In this document: positions 41,594-49,274 of the stretch, piece by piece
Layout: each line of letters opens with the position of its first letter
Position numbering within the stretch: the stretch's first letter is position 1
From: Acidimicrobiia bacterium
GTDB lineage: Bacteria; Actinomycetota; Acidimicrobiia; Spongiisociales; ZC4RG35
Direction: 5' to 3'
Length of the DNA stretch: 50,767 nt
Assembly: GCA_025922945.1 (NCBI GenBank)
Contig: JAICGW010000005.1
Coordinates: 1 to 50,767, forward strand
Position numbers and translations under genes: made by a program
The notes under the pieces: generated by a model
What the model saw: only the letters and a program-made list of their open reading frames with translations
Told to the model about the DNA's origin: nothing
The model's database searches: none

Positions 41594-41600
41594 TACCCTA
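41594..41600. promoter_or_regulatory. Overlapping divergent -10 boxes of mgs and manC
   Basis: TACCCTA contains TACCCT on the plus strand (7 bases before the manC ATG 41607) and TAGGGT on the minus strand (8 bases before the mgs GTG 41586), displaced by one base. One element can therefore direct transcription both ways. Confidence 0.55.
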
Positions 41601-41606
41601 ACTTCG

Positions 41607-42641
41607 ATGTCGTTGCTCATCCCGGTCGTCCTTTCGGGCGGATCGGGGACTCGCCTTTGGCCACTCTCGCGTCGGCACCGGCCGAAGCAGTTTCAGAAGG
41701 TGATCGGCACCGGGACGATGCTCGCCCAGACCCTCGATCGTCTCTCCCACCTGGAGACCGCAACCGTCATCGTGGCGAACATCGGCCAGGTACCGCATCT
41801 CCTCGGCGAACTCGGCGTCAACCAGTCGGCGAAGATCGTCGCCGAGCCGGTGGGGCGGAATACAGCTCCCGCCGTCGCTGCTGCCGCCTTGTTGGCCAGA
41901 CCCGAGGACATCCTGGTGGTGATGCCGGCAGATCATCACATCAATCGCCCGACGGCCTTCCTGGAATCACTCGAACGGGCACTGGCGGCTGCGGCTGCTG
42001 GTCATTTGGTGACGTTCGGGGTGGTGCCGGTGAAGCCTGAGACCGGGTATGGATACATCGTTCCCAAGTCGGGCGGCGGGGCCACCGCTCTTCCCATTGA
42101 GCGCTTCGTCGAAAAACCGGGCCGCGAGGAAGCGACCTCTCTCATTGCCTCAGGTGCGCTCTGGAACAGCGGGATGTTTGTCTTCCCGGTAGGAATCTTG
42201 CTCGAGGAGATGGAGCGGCTAGCTCCGGAGGTCTTGACGGCCGTCCGGGCAGCAGTTGGTTCCGCCGAAATGACCGAATTCGGTTCCGTCCTCGGCCCCG
42301 AATTCGGCGCGGCTCCGGCCGTTTCCATTGACACCGCCGTGATGGAGCAAACCACGCGGGCGGTGGTCGTCCCTCTGGCGGCCGAATGGAACGACATCGG
42401 ATCGTGGGAGACCCTCTGGGAACTAGGCGATAAGGATCCGGATCAGAACGTGATCATCGGTTCCGCGGTGGCGGTTGATTCCCGGGGAAGCTACATCCGC
42501 TCGGACGGTCCGCTGGTGGCCGTCGCCGGAATCGAGGACCTAGTGGTGGTAGCTACACCCGATGCGGTGCTGGTGACTCGCCGACTGGCCGCCCAGGATG
42601 TCAAGAAGCTGGTTGAGCGTCTCGGTGAGGACTACCTCTGA
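41607..42641 (+). CDS. manC: Mannose-1-phosphate guanylyltransferase (GDP-mannose pyrophosphorylase)
   Basis: Makes GDP-mannose from mannose-1-phosphate and GTP. The 344-residue protein is the single-domain ManC type: VVLSGGSGTRLWPLSRRHRPKQF (nucleotide loop), VVMPADHHI, GYGYIV, VEKPGREEA, LWNSGMFVF and the C-terminal EWNDIGSWETLWEL. It has no isomerase domain. ATG 41607 is chosen because of the spaced -10 box and the normal N-terminus. Divergence from mgs makes provision of GDP-mannose for mannosylglycerate its most likely duty; cell-wall mannan is another. The next three genes follow closely. Confidence 0.93.
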   Translation: MSLLIPVVLSGGSGTRLWPLSRRHRPKQFQKVIGTGTMLAQTLDRLSHLETATVIVANIGQVPHLLGELGVNQSAKIVAEPVGRNTAPAVAAAALLARPEDILVVMPADHHINRPTAFLESLERALAAAAAGHLVTFGVVPVKPETGYGYIVPKSGGGATALPIERFVEKPGREEATSLIASGALWNSGMFVFPVGILLEEMERLAPEVLTAVRAAVGSAEMTEFGSVLGPEFGAAPAVSIDTAVMEQTTRAVVVPLAAEWNDIGSWETLWELGDKDPDQNVIIGSAVAVDSRGSYIRSDGPLVAVAGIEDLVVVATPDAVLVTRRLAAQDVKKLVERLGEDYL

Positions 42642-42652
42642 TCGCGAAGCGA

Positions 42653-42955
42653 TTGGGAGGTTTCTTGACTCTGGTTTTCATGGCCTTCGCGCTGGCGACA
42701 TGTGGCGACCGACCTCCCGCGGATGCTTCGGGAGCTGAAATCTTTGAACAGATCTGCGCCAATTGCCACGCTTCGGATTTGAGCGGTGGCATCGGACCTG
42801 CCCTCAATGCTGGCTCCAATGCCGCATCTCAAGATGATGCGTTCCTCGAGTTCACTATCACCCGGGGCCGCGGTCGTATGCCTTCCTTTCAGAACACGCT
42901 GAGTCAGGAGCAAATCGAGCGGGTGATCGGCTTCATTCGGGACCAACAGCGATGA
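42653..42955 (+). CDS. Small cytochrome c lipoprotein (class I, one heme)
   Basis: The product is about 100 residues, with a hydrophobic signal and lipobox (FALATCG) so it is fixed to the outer face. It has one heme site CANCH and a later methionine in GRGRMPSF that would be the sixth ligand. A typical C-terminal helix (EQIERVIGFIRDQQ) closes the fold. It would be a substrate of the ccm system at the left end. The start is unclear: TTG 42653 is used here, but only a CTG at 42638, overlapping the manC stop as CTGA and preceded by GGTGAGG, gives a signal with basic residues (IAKR). It overlaps menC by an ATGA. Confidence 0.85.
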   Translation: MGGFLTLVFMAFALATCGDRPPADASGAEIFEQICANCHASDLSGGIGPALNAGSNAASQDDAFLEFTITRGRGRMPSFQNTLSQEQIERVIGFIRDQQR

Positions 42956-43911
42956 CTTGTGCCATCGAATCCCTCGAGCTCTTTCCGATCTCTCTGCCCA
43001 TGCGGCATCGCTTTCGACGGGTGGAGAGCCGGGATGCCATCCTGATCAGGGGTCCCGAGGGATGGGGAGAATTCTCTCCGTTCCCCGAGTATCCGCCCGA
43101 GGTCACTGCTCGATGGCTGGCCTCGGCGCTGGAGGGGGCTTGCGCGATTTGGCCGTCACCCCGGCGCAGCCAGGTGCCGGTCAATGTCACGGTTCCGGCC
43201 GTCGATTCGCAGACGGCGCGTGACATTGTTCTGAGTTCAGGTTGCCGGACCGCCAAGGTCAAAGTGGCCGAGGCAGGCCAGCGCCTGGACGATGATCTCG
43301 CCCGGGTGAAAGCGGTACGAGAAGCTCTGGGGCCGGGGGGAAAGGTCCGTATCGATGTCAATGCGGCCTGGACATTGGACGAAGCAACCAAAAGCTTGCC
43401 GCGTTTCGCTCAGTTCGAACTCGAGTACGTCGAACAACCGGTCAAAACGATCGAGGAGATGGTCGAGCTCCGGCGAAGAATCCCCATCCCGATCGCGGCG
43501 GATGAGCTGATACGTACTGCCGCAGATCCCCTGGAAGTGGCCGAGCGGGGGGCGGCAGACATCATCGTCGTCAAAGTTCAGCCTCTCGGAGGAGTGACGC
43601 GAGCATTGGAGGTGGCCGAACGCGCCGGCTTGCCGACGGTCGTCTCCTCCGCCCTCGAGACCTCGGTCGGCCTTGCCGCCGGACTGGCCGCGGCCGCGGC
43701 CTTGCCCGAATTGAACTATGCCTGCGGTCTGGGCACTGGCTCGCTCTTTTACGACGATGTGGTGGCGAATCCGCTCCTCCCGGTCGAGGGTTTCTTGCAA
43801 CTTCGACGACCCGAACCCGATCCAGAGCTACTGGAGAAGCATGCGGCGACGGCCGACGTTGCCGCGCTGATGCTGCAGAGGCTGCGATCGGCGGCGGAGT
43901 TGCTGGCGTGA
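42952..43911 (+). CDS. menC: o-Succinylbenzoate synthase
   Basis: MenC dehydrates SHCHC to o-succinylbenzoate in menaquinone synthesis. The 319-residue protein is an enolase-superfamily member: the KxK motif in TAKVKVAEAG, metal ligands in RIDVNAAW, YVEQP and AADEL, and the second lysine in IIVVKVQPLGG. The short form without N-terminal extension is typical of actinobacteria. It overlaps the cytochrome c gene (ATGA) and menD (GTGA), so all are translated together. Confidence 0.92.
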   Translation: MTCAIESLELFPISLPMRHRFRRVESRDAILIRGPEGWGEFSPFPEYPPEVTARWLASALEGACAIWPSPRRSQVPVNVTVPAVDSQTARDIVLSSGCRTAKVKVAEAGQRLDDDLARVKAVREALGPGGKVRIDVNAAWTLDEATKSLPRFAQFELEYVEQPVKTIEEMVELRRRIPIPIAADELIRTAADPLEVAERGAADIIVVKVQPLGGVTRALEVAERAGLPTVVSSALETSVGLAAGLAAAAALPELNYACGLGTGSLFYDDVVANPLLPVEGFLQLRRPEPDPELLEKHAATADVAALMLQRLRSAAELLA

Positions 43912-45569
43912 GTGCACCCAATCCGTCGGTGGCGATGGCTCGGGTGTTCATCGACGAGTTGGTTCGCAACGGCATCAGGGACCTGGTGCTGGCGCCAGGC
44001 TCGCGATCGGGGGCATTGGCCATGACGGCCGCCGCAGAGCCGAGGCTCCGCGTGCATGTCGCCCTGGATGAGAGGTCGGCGGGGTTCTGGGCAGTCGGGT
44101 ATGGCAAGGTTGGTCAAGTGCCGGCAGTCGTGCTCACCACCTCGGGAACTGCCGTGGCCAACCTCCTCCCAGCCGTGGTGGAGGCGGATCGCTCGCAAAC
44201 GCCAGTGGTGGTAATCAGCGCCGACCGACCGGCTGAGGCCCGACACAGCGGCGCCAACCAGACGATCGATCAGATCAAGATCTTTGGTGAACGGGTTCGC
44301 TTCTTTGCCGATGTTCCGGCTGCCGCCGACGATCCTGGCGAACCATCGGGGTGGCGGTCGCTGGTTTGCCAAGCGGTGAAAGCCGCTCGCAGCGGGCCGG
44401 CCCACCTCAACCTCGCGTTTCGCGAGCCACTGGTCCCGGCAACCGACGATGGCCGGACCGTGGCCGCGCCGTATCGAGGCGACCTCTCGGGCCGCAGCGA
44501 TGGTCGGGCTTGGACTCAAGTCCTTGCGGCCGGTAAGACTGCCAGCCAGCTTTCGGTGGGCGGTCGCACGCTGGTGGTGGCCGGTCCGGGTGCCGACCCC
44601 AACCTGGTCAACGCCGCAATCGCCATCGGCCTGGTGGTCGTTGCCGAGGGGCATAGCGGATGTCGAGTTCCGGGAACGATCAGCACGGCGCACCACCTTC
44701 TCGGCTCTGAGGTGCTGAGCGGAGCGCTAATGCCCGAGAGAGCCGTGGTACTCGGAACTCCGGGCCTTTCCCGTCCTCTAGCCAATCTCCTCGCGAAGGT
44801 CGAGACAATCGTCGTCGGCCCTGGTTGGTTTGACCCTGGTCGCAAGGCCGCCCAGATGATGGAGATCGGAGGATGGATGCCGGATCGGCTCGACGAGAGC
44901 TGGGCTGAGTCATGGCAAAAAGCGGAGGCCAACGCCCGCCAGATCATCGACCAGGTGCTCGACAGCTTTCCCGACACCATCGAGCCACGTGTGGCCCGCG
45001 ACGTGGTGGCTGCGATGCCCGACGAGGGGGTGCTGGCCGTCGGTTCGTCGATGCCGGTGCGAGATGTCGACTGGTTTTCTGCTCCCCGCACTGGCCTTGG
45101 CTTCGTCAGCAATCGCGGGGCGTCGGGTATCGACGGCTTCATCTCGCTCGCCGCCGGCGCGGCCGCCGGGTCGGGGAAACCCGTGGTGGGATTGGTGGGA
45201 GATCTCTCGTTTCTGCACGACACCAACGGACTTCTCATCAAGCCCACTCCCGACCTGGTCTTGGTCCTCGTCAACAACAATGGCGGCGGGATCTTCTCGT
45301 TCCTACCGCAAGCCGACTACCCCGAGCACTTCGAGCAGATCTTCGGTACTCCGAGCGAGGTCGATTTCGGAGGCCTCAGCCGGTCGCTGGGAGTTGTCCA
45401 CGCTCTGGTCGGGCGACCAGACGAACTCCAGAGATCGATCAGGGAGGCACTGGCCGAGAGTGGCATTTCCATCGTCGAAGTCCGCACCGATCGGGCCCGC
45501 AACGTCGAGGTGCATCGACAGATCACAGAGGAAGTGACCAGAGCGGTCGAATCCCTATTCGAGAGCTGA
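43908..45569 (+). CDS. menD: SEPHCHC synthase (MenD)
   Basis: A thiamine diphosphate enzyme joining isochorismate and 2-oxoglutarate. The 553-residue protein has the ThDP-enzyme layout: FIDELVRNGIRDLVLAPGSRSGAL at the start with the family's APGSR, DERSAGFWAVGYGK with the catalytic glutamate, VVISADRPAE, and the cofactor-binding motif GDLSFLHDTNGL...VNNNGGGIFSFLPQA. Start GTG 43908 overlaps menC. The last 15 bases overlap the convergent menF, so both stop codons lie in each other's reading region. Confidence 0.95.
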   Translation: MSAPNPSVAMARVFIDELVRNGIRDLVLAPGSRSGALAMTAAAEPRLRVHVALDERSAGFWAVGYGKVGQVPAVVLTTSGTAVANLLPAVVEADRSQTPVVVISADRPAEARHSGANQTIDQIKIFGERVRFFADVPAAADDPGEPSGWRSLVCQAVKAARSGPAHLNLAFREPLVPATDDGRTVAAPYRGDLSGRSDGRAWTQVLAAGKTASQLSVGGRTLVVAGPGADPNLVNAAIAIGLVVVAEGHSGCRVPGTISTAHHLLGSEVLSGALMPERAVVLGTPGLSRPLANLLAKVETIVVGPGWFDPGRKAAQMMEIGGWMPDRLDESWAESWQKAEANARQIIDQVLDSFPDTIEPRVARDVVAAMPDEGVLAVGSSMPVRDVDWFSAPRTGLGFVSNRGASGIDGFISLAAGAAAGSGKPVVGLVGDLSFLHDTNGLLIKPTPDLVLVLVNNNGGGIFSFLPQADYPEHFEQIFGTPSEVDFGGLSRSLGVVHALVGRPDELQRSIREALAESGISIVEVRTDRARNVEVHRQITEEVTRAVESLFES

Positions 45570-46664
45570 GAGCATCGCTGCCAGCTTGAGGCGGGTCTCC
45601 TCAAGTTCTTCCTCGGGCACCGAGCCAGCCACAATCCCATTGCCGGCGAAAAGGCGGGCCCGAGCACCGCTCAGCTCCGCACACCGCAGCGCAATGGCGA
45701 ATTCGCCGTTGCCGTCCGCCCGGAAGAACCCAATCGGACCGGCATATCGATTCCGGTCCATCCCTTCCAAAGAGGCGATTACTTCGAGTGCCTCCGCGGT
45801 CGGGACGCCTCCCACCGCTGGAGTGGGATGAAGAGCACGGACCAGGTCGAGCACGTGCACGTCTTCATCCAGCCGACCGGCAATCGGCGTCGCCAGGTGC
45901 TGGACGTTGGCCAGGCGAAGCAATTCAGGCTCGAGCGGCGCGGATAGGTCGGAGCAAAAATCGGTGAGTATCTGGCGCACCGAGTCAGCCGCCAGCCGAT
46001 GCTCGACTCTCGTCTTTTCCGAGGTCGACAGCTCCTTGCCCAGCAGCTCGTCGGTTTCGGGACTATCCCCGCGGGCGGCAGTGCCAGCGAGTGTGACGGC
46101 CGAGATCTGTCTCTCGTTCTTTCTGATCAGCAGTTCGGGGGAGGCGCCGACGAGGCCTTCGATCAGAAACAGGAAGCACTCAGGAAAACGGAGATGAAGT
46201 CTCTGCAGCACCCGATAAGGATCAAACGGCTCCTTCGACCAGAGAGCATGATCCCGCGCCAGCACCACCTTCTTCACCACTCCTGTCTCGATCAAGCCGA
46301 TCACAGCCCCCACCGCTTCCAGCCAGAGATGGTCGGGGAGCGAAGAGCCGGCGAAACGGGGTCGATCATGCGGTCGGGCGGCATCCGGCGGCCGGGACAG
46401 GTCCACCTGCGCGCCCTTGGTCTTGACGTGGCCGTCGATGAGCTCGACAACAGTTTCGGGAATGACCAAAACCGATTGAGCCGCCCGTTCATCGAAAGCG
46501 AAGCTGGCGAAGACCACCGGATGGCCGGTTACCTCGGCGCGTCGAAAGCGATCGGGACCAACCCCGGGATCAACGACTTCTTTCTCCCCGAATCCAGCCA
46601 GGGTGGTGGTCGGCGACGACCACCAGGTATGGGGCCGGCGGGCGAGCAGCTCGGTTGGGATCAT
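45555..46664 (-). CDS. menF: Isochorismate synthase
   Basis: Converts chorismate to isochorismate, the first step of menaquinone synthesis. The 369-residue protein has the chorismate-binding fold: VKKVVLARD, FLFLIEGLVGASPELLIR, TLAGTAARGDS, LHPTPAVGGVP, YAGPIGFFRADGNGEFAIALR and GNGIVAGSVPEEELEET with the metal-binding glutamate. The first 100 residues are shorter than in anthranilate synthases. The gene starts within an ATGA overlap on the MerR-like gene and converges on menD. Confidence 0.92.
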   Translation of the reverse strand: MIPTELLARRPHTWWSSPTTTLAGFGEKEVVDPGVGPDRFRRAEVTGHPVVFASFAFDERAAQSVLVIPETVVELIDGHVKTKGAQVDLSRPPDAARPHDRPRFAGSSLPDHLWLEAVGAVIGLIETGVVKKVVLARDHALWSKEPFDPYRVLQRLHLRFPECFLFLIEGLVGASPELLIRKNERQISAVTLAGTAARGDSPETDELLGKELSTSEKTRVEHRLAADSVRQILTDFCSDLSAPLEPELLRLANVQHLATPIAGRLDEDVHVLDLVRALHPTPAVGGVPTAEALEVIASLEGMDRNRYAGPIGFFRADGNGEFAIALRCAELSGARARLFAGNGIVAGSVPEEELEETRLKLAAMLSALE

Positions 46665-47170
46665 TGCTCGAGGCGTTGGCGAGCACCTTCGAGCACCAGC
46701 GACCGAAAGTGATGATCGACGATCCGTCCGGTGGCAGGGAGCATGGCGGAAAAGGCCTCGACCAGACGCCGAGCCGCCTCTTCGTCGCTCCCGGCGTTCG
46801 CTTCCACCGAGTCGCGTATGAATCGCACGAAGAGATCGATGGCCTGATCGACGACTGGTTGCATGGCGGCATCCATCTTGCGGGCCAGATCCAGCAGCTC
46901 ACCCAAAGGAAGTCCGGCCTCGACGAGTGACAGCCCGGCTTTGATCGGCTCGACATCACCCGGATCGAAGAGGGGCTCGGGAACAGAGCTGACGGGCTTG
47001 AGAAAGCCTTCGCGCACCACAACTTCGAGCAGGGTGGGGGGGATTTTGGTGCGAACGGCCAACTCATCGAGGGTTACCAGATCAGTGGCCGGATGCAGAG
47101 CCTCGAGCAAGGCTCGGTCCCAGGGATCCAGTGGGCGGGGGCCGGTCACGGCGCTCCAGATTAAGTCCAC
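46661..47170 (-). CDS. MerR-like winged-helix regulator
   Basis: The 169-residue protein shows a MerR-type DNA-binding front: VTLDELAVRTKIPPTLLEVVVREGFLKP (helix-turn-helix 1), then LFDPGDVEPIKAGLSLVEAGLPLGELLDLARK, the linker helix with the small-hydrophobic spacing of MerR proteins. The C-terminal half is all-helical without cysteines or a recognisable effector domain. It starts at GTG 47170, 22 bases after murI, and overlaps menF by four bases, so it may regulate menaquinone genes; that is inference from position. Confidence 0.7.
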   Translation of the reverse strand: MDLIWSAVTGPRPLDPWDRALLEALHPATDLVTLDELAVRTKIPPTLLEVVVREGFLKPVSSVPEPLFDPGDVEPIKAGLSLVEAGLPLGELLDLARKMDAAMQPVVDQAIDLFVRFIRDSVEANAGSDEEAARRLVEAFSAMLPATGRIVDHHFRSLVLEGARQRLEQ

Positions 47171-47191
47171 CAGGAGGCCCCGAACCTGAGC

Positions 47192-47950
47192 TCAGACCAT
47201 CGCCGCCACTGATAGGGGCCAGCCGGTTAGTTGTTGTCCGATCGACTCGACATGGGCTGGATCCTTGGAGGCGACGAAACGCACCACCCCGGTACCGCGT
47301 AGTCGGGCCGTACGCGCAATCTGGCGGGCGACCGCCGGTGCCGGGTCGACGATGACTGTCTGGGCACCCGCCCGCTTCGCAATGAGAGGTGCCAGGAACG
47401 GATAGTGGGTGCATCCGAGCACCAGCGTGTCGACTCCGTGTTCGAGTACCGGATCGAGATGGCGGGCAACTGCTCGCTCAGCCTTCGATCCATCGATCGA
47501 GCCAGACTCCACGAGATCCGACCAGCCCGAACAAGCTCGAGCGACGATCTCGACATCCTCGGCGAACCGTCCCACCACCGAGGCGAAGAGTTCACCCTGG
47601 AACGTGGCATCGGTCGCCAGCACGCCAATGACGCCGCTTCGGGTCAGACTTCGGGCTGGCTTCACCGCCGGTTCCATGCCAACGAAGGGCACCGCTGGAT
47701 GGGTGCGCCGAAGGTCGTGCAGGGCCGCCGCCGAGGCGGTGTTGCAGGCGAGGGCGATGACGGTGGCGCCTTCGGCGAGTAGGTATCCCACATTGCGATG
47801 AGTGATCTCGGCTACCTGGCTCAATGAACGCTCTCCGTAAGGAGCGTGGGAGCTGTCCGCCAAATAGAGAACATCGAGGTCGGGGCGAAGGCGTCGCAAC
47901 GCCAGCAGAACCGACAATCCCCCCACTCCGGAATCGAGCATTCCGATCAA
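47192..47950 (-). CDS. murI: Glutamate racemase
   Basis: MurI makes D-glutamate for peptidoglycan. The 252-residue protein has IGMLDSGVGGLSVLLAL at the start, DSSHAPYGERS, the first catalytic cysteine in IALACNTASAAAL and the second in TLVLGCTHYPFL with its following His. All match active racemases. TTG 47950 gives a standard N-terminus; no earlier start is available in a sensible place. It heads the murI, MerR-like, menF operon. Confidence 0.95.
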   Translation of the reverse strand: MIGMLDSGVGGLSVLLALRRLRPDLDVLYLADSSHAPYGERSLSQVAEITHRNVGYLLAEGATVIALACNTASAAALHDLRRTHPAVPFVGMEPAVKPARSLTRSGVIGVLATDATFQGELFASVVGRFAEDVEIVARACSGWSDLVESGSIDGSKAERAVARHLDPVLEHGVDTLVLGCTHYPFLAPLIAKRAGAQTVIVDPAPAVARQIARTARLRGTGVVRFVASKDPAHVESIGQQLTGWPLSVAAMV

Positions 47951-47956
47951 TAGCCG

Positions 47957-47966
47957 GGAGTATCGT
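47957..47966. promoter_or_regulatory. Back-to-back -10 boxes of murI and the SDR gene
   Basis: GGAGTATCGT holds TACTCC on the minus strand (6 bases before murI TTG 47950; its last base departs from TANNNT) and TATCGT on the plus strand at 47961-47966. The SDR gene would have a leader of about 26 bases with AAGGAG at 47983-47988. The boxes share the central TA. Confidence 0.4.
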
Positions 47967-47998
47967 CGCTTTCCGAGTCGACAAGGAGTCTCTCCCGC

Positions 47999-48760
47999 AT
48001 GGATCTCAACGGCATCTCAGCGATCGTCACCGGAGGTGCTTCCGGGCTTGGCGCCGCTACCTCGCGCAGGCTCGCCGAAGCCGGAGCGGTAGTGATCATT
48101 GCTGATCTGCAGGATGAGAAGGGGACCGAGCTGGCCACCGAAATCAAAGGCAGCTTCGTCCACACCGACGTCACCAAAGAGGAGATGGTGCAGGAGGCTG
48201 TCGAGGTCGCTATGGCAGCAGCACCCCTTCGGGCCGTTGTCAACTGTGCGGGTATTGGTCCGCCGGCGCGGACACTCAATCGAGACGGATCGCCCCACGC
48301 CCTGGATCACTTCCGAACCGTGATCGAGATCAACCTCATCGGCACCTTCAACACCATCCGCCTGGCGTCGGCGGCTATGGCCACGACCGAACCTCTCAGC
48401 GACGGGTTGCGGGGAGCGATCGTCAATACCGCCTCGGTGGCGGCGTACGACGGCCAGATCGGTCAGGCAGCCTATTCCGCCTCGAAGGGAGGCATCGTCG
48501 GCATGACGCTCCCGATCGCCCGCGATCTCTCATCGGTCGGCATCAGGGTCAACACCATCGCCCCGGGAATCATCGACACACCTTTACTGGCAGGGCTCCC
48601 CGAACCAGCCCGCACATCGCTGGGGGAGCAGGTGCTCTTCCCAAAGCGACTTGGCCAACCTGCCGAATACGCCGAACTCGCTTTGATGCTCCTCACGCAC
48701 GACTACATGAATGCCGAGACGATTCGGATGGATGGCGGGATCCGAATGGCTCCTCGGTAG
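47999..48760 (+). CDS. Short-chain dehydrogenase, type 2 hydroxyacyl-CoA dehydrogenase-like
   Basis: A 253-residue classical SDR. The cofactor loop is VTGGASGLG, an aspartate at the end of the second strand (IIADLQD) prefers [11 protein letters not shown] is next, then the active-site Ser in [13 protein letters not shown] and YSASKGG (Tyr and Lys). The insertion between them and the C-terminal part (PFLLPKRLG-like [17 protein letters not shown]) resemble HSD17B10-type 3-hydroxyacyl-CoA dehydrogenases. Together with the acyl-CoA synthetase and MaoC enzyme in the window this hints at fatty-acid turnover. Confidence 0.88.
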   Translation: MDLNGISAIVTGGASGLGAATSRRLAEAGAVVIIADLQDEKGTELATEIKGSFVHTDVTKEEMVQEAVEVAMAAAPLRAVVNCAGIGPPARTLNRDGSPHALDHFRTVIEINLIGTFNTIRLASAAMATTEPLSDGLRGAIVNTASVAAYDGQIGQAAYSASKGGIVGMTLPIARDLSSVGIRVNTIAPGIIDTPLLAGLPEPARTSLGEQVLFPKRLGQPAEYAELALMLLTHDYMNAETIRMDGGIRMAPR

Positions 48761-49189
48761 TCAGGCCGCCTTCAGAGCACCGACCTGGCGCTTGAGGTGG
48801 GCGACGATCGCTCCCATCCCCCGCAGACGTTGCGGGGTGATTACTTCCTCGAGCCCCATCCCTAGATAGAAGTCACCTTCGACGTCGAGGATTGCCTCGG
48901 GCGTCTCGCCGTTGAGACCGGCCGCCAGAATCCCGGCATAGCCGCGAACCGTCGGTGACTCCGGCGGGGCGTCAAAGAACAGTTGCACCTTCCCGTCCTC
49001 GAGACGGGTAGCGAGGAAGAACGGCGTCTGACACTCGTGCACCTGTTCCATGAGATCGCGGTGGGAAGCGATTTCGGGGGGGAGATCGGGAAGCCGGTTG
49101 GCGTAGTCGAGCAAGGCTTCGAGTCGAAATTGCTTGGGAGACGCCGCGAACACATCGACGATTTGGCGGAGGCGGTCGGGAAGCGGCAT
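48761..49189 (-). CDS. sufE: SufE-family sulfur acceptor
   Basis: SufE accepts sulfane sulfur from the cysteine desulfurase SufS for Fe-S cluster assembly. The 142-residue protein has RLEALLDYANRLPDLP, the acceptor cysteine in EQVHECQTPFFLA (Cys53; the family form is a V.GCQS) and the helical C-terminus GMGAIVAHLKRQ. Its stop abuts the SDR stop with no gap. It diverges from a rhodanese gene, a pairing common in actinobacteria. SufS itself is not in the window. Confidence 0.92.
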   Translation of the reverse strand: MPLPDRLRQIVDVFAASPKQFRLEALLDYANRLPDLPPEIASHRDLMEQVHECQTPFFLATRLEDGKVQLFFDAPPESPTVRGYAGILAAGLNGETPEAILDVEGDFYLGMGLEEVITPQRLRGMGAIVAHLKRQVGALKAA

Positions 49190-49199
49190 ATCGACAGGA

Positions 49200-49205
49200 A
49201 GTGTA
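49200..49205 (-). promoter_or_regulatory. -10 box for sufE
   Basis: TACACT on the minus strand, 10 bases before ATG 49189, implying a leader of only a few bases. Confidence 0.4.
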
Positions 49206-49274
49206 GAAACGGGCCCGATTTGATTTGCACTACGGTGATAGTGTTAAAGCGAACCCCCGGATCGAGGAGTAGAA

